The translations under genes and the position numbers were made by a program. Below the pieces are notes generated by a model. That model worked only from the letters and a program-made list of their open reading frames with translations. It was not told the origin of the DNA and ran no database searches. Source: Rhizobium sp. Q54 (lineage in GTDB: Bacteria; Bacteroidota; Bacteroidia; Flavobacteriales; Flavobacteriaceae). From it: DNA of 17,848 nucleotides. Below are positions 14,366 through 17,848 of the stretch, piece after piece. The DNA lies in the NCBI GenBank assembly GCA_943324395.2, contig CALPLL020000012.1, positions 1 to 17,848 of the forward strand, read 5' to 3'. Position 1 is the stretch's first letter; each line of letters opens with the position of its first letter.

Positions 14366-15187
14366 TTAATGACTTACATCGTAAGTTTGTAAAAACTCCT
14401 CTTGAGTTTGATTTCCAGAACTTGGTAACGGAAGGGTAATACCATTAGGAAGACTATTTAAACGGTAGTTGATTACGGTATTAGTATAAACCATTCCAAT
14501 AGTTTTTGAATAATACTGATACGAAGTTACTACGTCTTGAGGATCTAAAATGCTCAAAACTACTGGGAAAGGAATTCCGCTAACTGTAATAGTTGAAGTA
14601 ATTCTAGCATTTAAAACTGTTTTTACCTTTTTAACATCTGTATAAACACGTCCATTCGATGAATATGTAGCTAAAGTTTCAATTGAAGTGGATTTTAGAG
14701 TATAATCAATTGCTAAAGGGTAATTTTGAACAGTTTGATTTATTGTACCAGAAACACTGCCTAAAATTTGATTATTAGAGGCATTTTCCTGAAAAATAGT
14801 ATAATCGTTAACCGATAAATTTATTGGCAAAGCAACACCGAAATTGAAAGCAAGGGAACCAGTTAACAAAACTTTACTACCTTCAATTCGAACTGCATTT
14901 TTATTTAATGAATTTGAAAAGAAACCAATTGGCATATTTCTAGTTTTAAACTTTTTATAAATTTTAGTGTTTATAGTCGTATCATTTGATACATATAAAG
15001 AATCTGTTTGAGAAACGGCATCGGTTAAAACTCTGTATTTCCAATAGTTTCTTAATGCTAATGGAAGGTAATTTGTTTGTGGGGAATTATCTGATCCAGT
15101 ATTTGTCTCGGGTATATCTGTAGAATTTGTTGAACATGAAAAAAGTAATGTTATAATTGCAAACGATAATAGAATTTTAATTTTCAT
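14366..15187 (-). CDS. Lipoprotein of unknown function
   Basis: This 273-residue protein has a lipoprotein signal MKIKILLSFAIITLLFS followed by Cys18. The mature N-terminus (CSTNSTDIPETNTGSDN) is a Ser/Thr/Asn-rich linker without a clear run of acidic or lysine residues after the cysteine, so surface export by the Bacteroidota lipoprotein export signal is not evident; a periplasmic-facing location is more likely. The body contains NYLPLALRNYWKYRV (about 39-53), reminiscent of the 'Y(L/F)P...G..W.Y' start of several Bacteroidota lipoproteins, then mostly beta-strand-like sequence. I recognise no catalytic motif. It is upstream of the barrel gene on the same strand, and the pair is enclosed by plus-strand bshA and aroC, which suggests an inserted accessory pair. 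The 116 bases upstream are shared with aroC; I see no good promoter box on the minus strand there. Confidence 0.75.
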   Translation of the reverse strand: MKIKILLSFAIITLLFSCSTNSTDIPETNTGSDNSPQTNYLPLALRNYWKYRVLTDAVSQTDSLYVSNDTTINTKIYKKFKTRNMPIGFFSNSLNKNAVRIEGSKVLLTGSLAFNFGVALPINLSVNDYTIFQENASNNQILGSVSGTINQTVQNYPLAIDYTLKSTSIETLATYSSNGRVYTDVKKVKTVLNARITSTITVSGIPFPVVLSILDPQDVVTSYQYYSKTIGMVYTNTVINYRLNSLPNGITLPLPSSGNQTQEEFLQTYDVSH

Positions 15188-15278
15188 TTTTGAATATTCA
15201 GGTTAATTATTATGCTAATGTATAAAAAATATCTTTATTTAATAAAAATTAAAATTTTAGGTTTCAAATTATAAAACT

Positions 15279-15286
15279 TATATTTG
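15279..15286 (+). promoter_or_regulatory. Candidate -7 box for aroC
   Basis: TATATTTG is a perfect TAnnTTTG match 17 bases upstream of the aroC ATG, which predicts a leader of about 10 bases. A TTTTAG about 20 bases upstream is a weak -33 candidate. Confidence 0.5.
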
Positions 15287-15303
15287 TTAAAAATCGTTTA
15301 TTT

Positions 15304-16365
15304 ATGTCAGGCAATACATTTGGAAAACTCTTTAAATTAACAACTTTTGGCGAATCACATGGTGAAGCACTCGGAGGTATTATTGAAGGGTGTCCTTCGG
15401 GAATCGAATTGGATTTTAATGCAATTAAACTTGAAATGTCTCGAAGAAAACCAGGACAATCTTCAATTGTTACCCAAAGAAAAGAAGATGATAATGTTCA
15501 ATTTTTGTCAGGTGTATTTGAAGGAAAAACTACAGGTACCTCAATAGGATTTTTAATTCCAAATACCAATCAAAAATCACAAGATTATTCTGATATAAAA
15601 AACACTTATCGACCTAGTCACGCTGATTTTGTTTATGAAAAAAAATATGGAATTCGAGATTATCGTGGTGGTGGACGAAGTTCAGCTCGTGAAACCGCAA
15701 GTAGAGTGGTAGCAGGGGCTATTGCAAAACAGATTCTCCCAAACATTAAAATAAACGCATTTGTTTCATCTGTTGGTGATATTTATTTAAATAAACCATA
15801 TCAAGACTTGGATTTTTCCAAAATTGAGTCTAATCCTGTTCGTTGCCCAGATACAGAAACGGCAATCAAAATGGAAGAATTAATTCGAAAAATAAAAAAA
15901 GAGGGAGATACTATTGGGGGAACTATAACTTGTGTTTTACAAAATGTTCCAATTGGATTAGGAGAACCTGTTTTTGATAAATTACATGCCGATTTAGGAA
16001 AGGCTATGTTGTCTATCAATGCCGTTAAAGGATTTGAATATGGTAGCGGTTTCTGCGGTTCTCAGATGAAAGGTAGTGAACACAATGATTTGTATAATTC
16101 AGATGGAACTACTAAAACCAATTTATCAGGAGGTATTCAAGGCGGAATTTCTAATGGAATGGACATCTATTTTAGAGTTGCATTTAAGCCGGTTGCGACA
16201 TTAATTCAGAAACAAGAAGTATTAGACAATCAAGGAAATATAGTTGAATTACAAGGAAAAGGGCGTCATGATCCATGTGTTCTTCCACGCGCAGTACCTA
16301 TTGTAGAAGCAATGGCAGCAATAGTCTTAGCTGATTTCTATTTATTGAATAAATTATACCAATAG
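15304..16365 (+). CDS. aroC: Chorismate synthase
   Basis: This 353-residue cytoplasmic enzyme uses reduced FMN to eliminate phosphate from EPSP and make chorismate, the last shikimate-pathway step toward aromatic amino acids, folate and menaquinone. All three family signatures are present: [19 protein letters not shown] (15-33, with His19), [10 protein letters not shown] with [11 protein letters not shown] (102-111 and 121-131), and [18 protein letters not shown] (320-337). The length is that of the full-length enzyme, so nothing is missing. No separate flavin reductase is visible nearby. The gene has its own candidate promoter and is followed after 30 bases by the symporter gene. Confidence 0.98.
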   Translation: MSGNTFGKLFKLTTFGESHGEALGGIIEGCPSGIELDFNAIKLEMSRRKPGQSSIVTQRKEDDNVQFLSGVFEGKTTGTSIGFLIPNTNQKSQDYSDIKNTYRPSHADFVYEKKYGIRDYRGGGRSSARETASRVVAGAIAKQILPNIKINAFVSSVGDIYLNKPYQDLDFSKIESNPVRCPDTETAIKMEELIRKIKKEGDTIGGTITCVLQNVPIGLGEPVFDKLHADLGKAMLSINAVKGFEYGSGFCGSQMKGSEHNDLYNSDGTTKTNLSGGIQGGISNGMDIYFRVAFKPVATLIQKQEVLDNQGNIVELQGKGRHDPCVLPRAVPIVEAMAAIVLADFYLLNKLYQ

Positions 16366-16395
16366 AATTTATAAAAAAAATTAAATTAAATTTAC

Positions 16396-17646
16396 ATGCA
16401 AGAAACATCAAAACAATCCTTGAAAAACAATTTGACTTTCCAAATTCTAATCGCCATGTTATTGGGAGGAATTTTGGGAATTATTATCCACAATAATTTA
16501 ACTGAAGAAGACGCTAAAGAATTTAGCGGTTACATCAAATTATTAGCTACTGTTTTCATTCGTTTGGTTCAAATGATTATTTCGCCTTTAGTTTTTTCAA
16601 CATTAGTTGTAGGAATTGCTAAACTTGGGGATATAAAAGCTGTAGGAAGAATAGGAGGTAAAGCGATGGGTTGGTTTTTTACTGCTTCCTTTATTTCATT
16701 ATTAATAGGGATGTTTTGGGTAAATGTTTTGAGTCCTGGTGAAGGTTTGAATTTGTCCAATATTGATTTAACAACCGCTAGTGAGGTTACCGAAAAAACA
16801 CAAGTATTTTCAGCACAAAATTTCATTGAACACATTATTCCAAAAAGCATAGTGGAAGCAATGGCGGGTAATGAAATACTTCAAATTGTAATATTTTCAA
16901 TCTTTTTTGGATTGGCAGCAGCCGCAATTGGTGATAATTCAAAACCGGTTGTAAATGCATTAGATAAATTGTCACACATCGTTTTAAAAATGGTGAACTA
17001 TGTAATGAAATTTGCCCCGATAGGAGTATTTGGCGCTATCGCTGGAGTTTTTGCAATTAGAGATTTCGGTGATTTATTGATGACCTATGCAAAATTCTTT
17101 GGTTCATTTATGGTTGGAATAACTACATTATGGATTATTTTAGTTGCAGTAGGTTATCTATTTTTGAAATCTAAAATGACATTATTGTTAAAACGAATTG
17201 TAAGTCCTATAGTTATTGCTTTTAGTACCACTAGTTCTGAAGCTGTTTTCCCAAAGCTAACAGAAGAATTAGAACGTTTTGGTGTAAAAGATAAAATTGT
17301 TTCTTTCATGCTTCCACTTGGATATTCCTTTAACCTTGATGGAAGTATGATGTACATGACTTTTGCTAGTATTTTCATTGCTCAAGCTTATGGGATTCAC
17401 TTGGATTTACCAACACAGTTTACCATGCTTTTCGTTTTAATGCTTACCAGTAAAGGAATTGCAGGCGTTCCAAGAGCAAGCTTAGTAGTGGTTGCTGCTA
17501 CGTGCGGCATGTTTAAAATACCCATCGAAGGCATCGCTTTAATTCTTCCTATTGACCATTTCTGTGACATGTTTAGAAGTGGAACCAATGTTTTAGGAAA
17601 CGCTTTGGCTACTTCTGTAGTTGGAAAATGGGAGAAAGAGGAATAA
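16396..17646 (+). CDS. Dicarboxylate/amino acid:cation symporter (DAACS/SLC1 family)
   Basis: This 416-residue inner-membrane protein has eight membrane helices and two re-entrant hairpins of the GltP/DctA/GltPh fold. Hairpin 1 carries FSTTSSEAVFPK (276-287), close to the DctA-type SSSES pattern. TM7 carries NLDG (313-316, the NMDG site), and hairpin 2 carries SKGIAGVPRA (352-361). TM8 reads DHFCDMFRSGTNVLGN (387-402). By alignment with GltPh, Asp391 matches Asp394 (amino-group binding) and Arg394 matches Arg397 (side-chain carboxylate), which favours an acidic amino acid over a plain dicarboxylate. Asn402 replaces the sodium-site Asp405. So glutamate or aspartate uptake driven by protons or sodium is likely; the ion cannot be fixed from sequence. 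It lies 30 bases after aroC and may be co-transcribed, without an evident functional link. Confidence 0.92.
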   Translation: MQETSKQSLKNNLTFQILIAMLLGGILGIIIHNNLTEEDAKEFSGYIKLLATVFIRLVQMIISPLVFSTLVVGIAKLGDIKAVGRIGGKAMGWFFTASFISLLIGMFWVNVLSPGEGLNLSNIDLTTASEVTEKTQVFSAQNFIEHIIPKSIVEAMAGNEILQIVIFSIFFGLAAAAIGDNSKPVVNALDKLSHIVLKMVNYVMKFAPIGVFGAIAGVFAIRDFGDLLMTYAKFFGSFMVGITTLWIILVAVGYLFLKSKMTLLLKRIVSPIVIAFSTTSSEAVFPKLTEELERFGVKDKIVSFMLPLGYSFNLDGSMMYMTFASIFIAQAYGIHLDLPTQFTMLFVLMLTSKGIAGVPRASLVVVAATCGMFKIPIEGIALILPIDHFCDMFRSGTNVLGNALATSVVGKWEKEE

Positions 17647-17683
17647 AATTATTTATTTTTGTATATTTTGTTTTAGTTTTTTT

Positions 17684-17691
17684 TATATTTG
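17684..17691 (+). promoter_or_regulatory. Candidate -7 box for the secreted protein at the right edge
   Basis: TATATTTG is a perfect TAnnTTTG match 30 bases upstream of the ATG at 17722. A TTTG at 17658-17661 lies 22 bases upstream as a -33 candidate. Confidence 0.5.
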
Positions 17692-17721
17692 TTTAATAAT
17701 TAACTTTTTAAACATTTATTT

Positions 17722-17848
17722 ATGAAAAAACTTTTACTTTTAATTACATTATCATTGTCAATTCAATGTATTAATGCACAATTATTTTACAATGAAAATT
17801 GTACTTCTTTAACTGTTGGTAATGTTGGTACTGATGTTACTGGAGCTA
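17722..17848 (+). CDS. Secreted protein, N-terminal part, likely type IX secretion cargo (partial)
   Basis: The frame runs from ATG 17722 off the window edge, giving 42 residues. It begins with a signal peptide (MKKLLLLITLSLSIQCINAQ, cleavage likely after Ala19), then LFYNENCTSLTVGNVGTDVTGA. The pattern '(L/F)..ENF.S(Y/L)..GN(V/L)GTD.TG' is familiar to me from the mature start of large Flavobacterium extracellular proteins that end in a type IX secretion sorting domain. The C-terminus is outside the window, so this assignment is an inference. It has its own candidate promoter. Confidence 0.6.
   Translation, partial: MKKLLLLITLSLSIQCINAQLFYNENCTSLTVGNVGTDVTGA

Noticed and set aside
1..17848. 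Mobile element, CRISPR array, prophage, toxin-antitoxin or defence island
   Set aside because: No transposase, integrase, regular repeat array, nuclease/toxin pair or flanking repeats were seen; all large frames are accounted for by envelope or metabolic genes or by unknown exported proteins.

Overview
The window is a stretch of AT-rich chromosome that looks like a member of the Flavobacteriaceae (Bacteroidota), most likely Flavobacterium or a close relative. The reasons are the low GC content, the lack of usable Shine-Dalgarno sites, several TAnnTTTG promoter boxes, the Bacteroidota-type LptD, the bacillithiol gene bshA, a GH3/beta-lactamase fusion lipoprotein, and a gene at the right edge that starts like a type IX secretion cargo. 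I see no tRNA, rRNA, CRISPR array, insertion sequence, phage gene or origin. No gap between genes exceeds about 130 bases.

Layout. Bases 1-84 are the last 27 codons of glyceraldehyde-3-phosphate dehydrogenase, followed by a terminator and a BadF/NAGK-type sugar kinase (155-1003). A strong two-way terminator (1021-1060) separates this from the minus-strand pair lptD-ridA (4125 back to 1077). A divergent intergenic region (4126-4253) then opens a long plus-strand run: a periplasmic amidase with a SPOR-like tail, an MlaD/MCE protein, a membrane cytochrome-b-like/4Fe-4S protein, a small HAD-like phosphatase, a CCG-domain Fe-S protein, a small conserved protein of unknown function, and a 1002-residue GH3 plus serine-hydrolase lipoprotein. 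bshA follows after 72 bases and probably has its own promoter. Two minus-strand genes (a small outer-membrane barrel and a lipoprotein, both unknown) separate bshA from aroC. After aroC come a dicarboxylate/amino-acid:cation symporter and the truncated secreted protein.

How the genes fit together. Most of the window concerns the cell envelope: LptD inserts LPS in the outer membrane, MlaD is a lipid-transfer component, and the amidase and GH3 protein act on peptidoglycan. The BadF-type kinase could rephosphorylate amino sugars released by turnover. A second theme is redox and thiol chemistry. The membrane Fe-S protein and the CCG protein together resemble a heterodisulfide-reductase/lactate-oxidase type quinone-linked enzyme split over two genes, and bshA starts bacillithiol synthesis a few genes downstream.

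The region looks like ordinary core chromosome. I do not see a clear new defence, mobile or secretion system. The most interesting loose ends are the substrate of the split Fe-S oxidoreductase, the 160-residue unknown protein, the HAD-like gene wedged between the two Fe-S genes, and a cysteine-free LptD with a TTG start.
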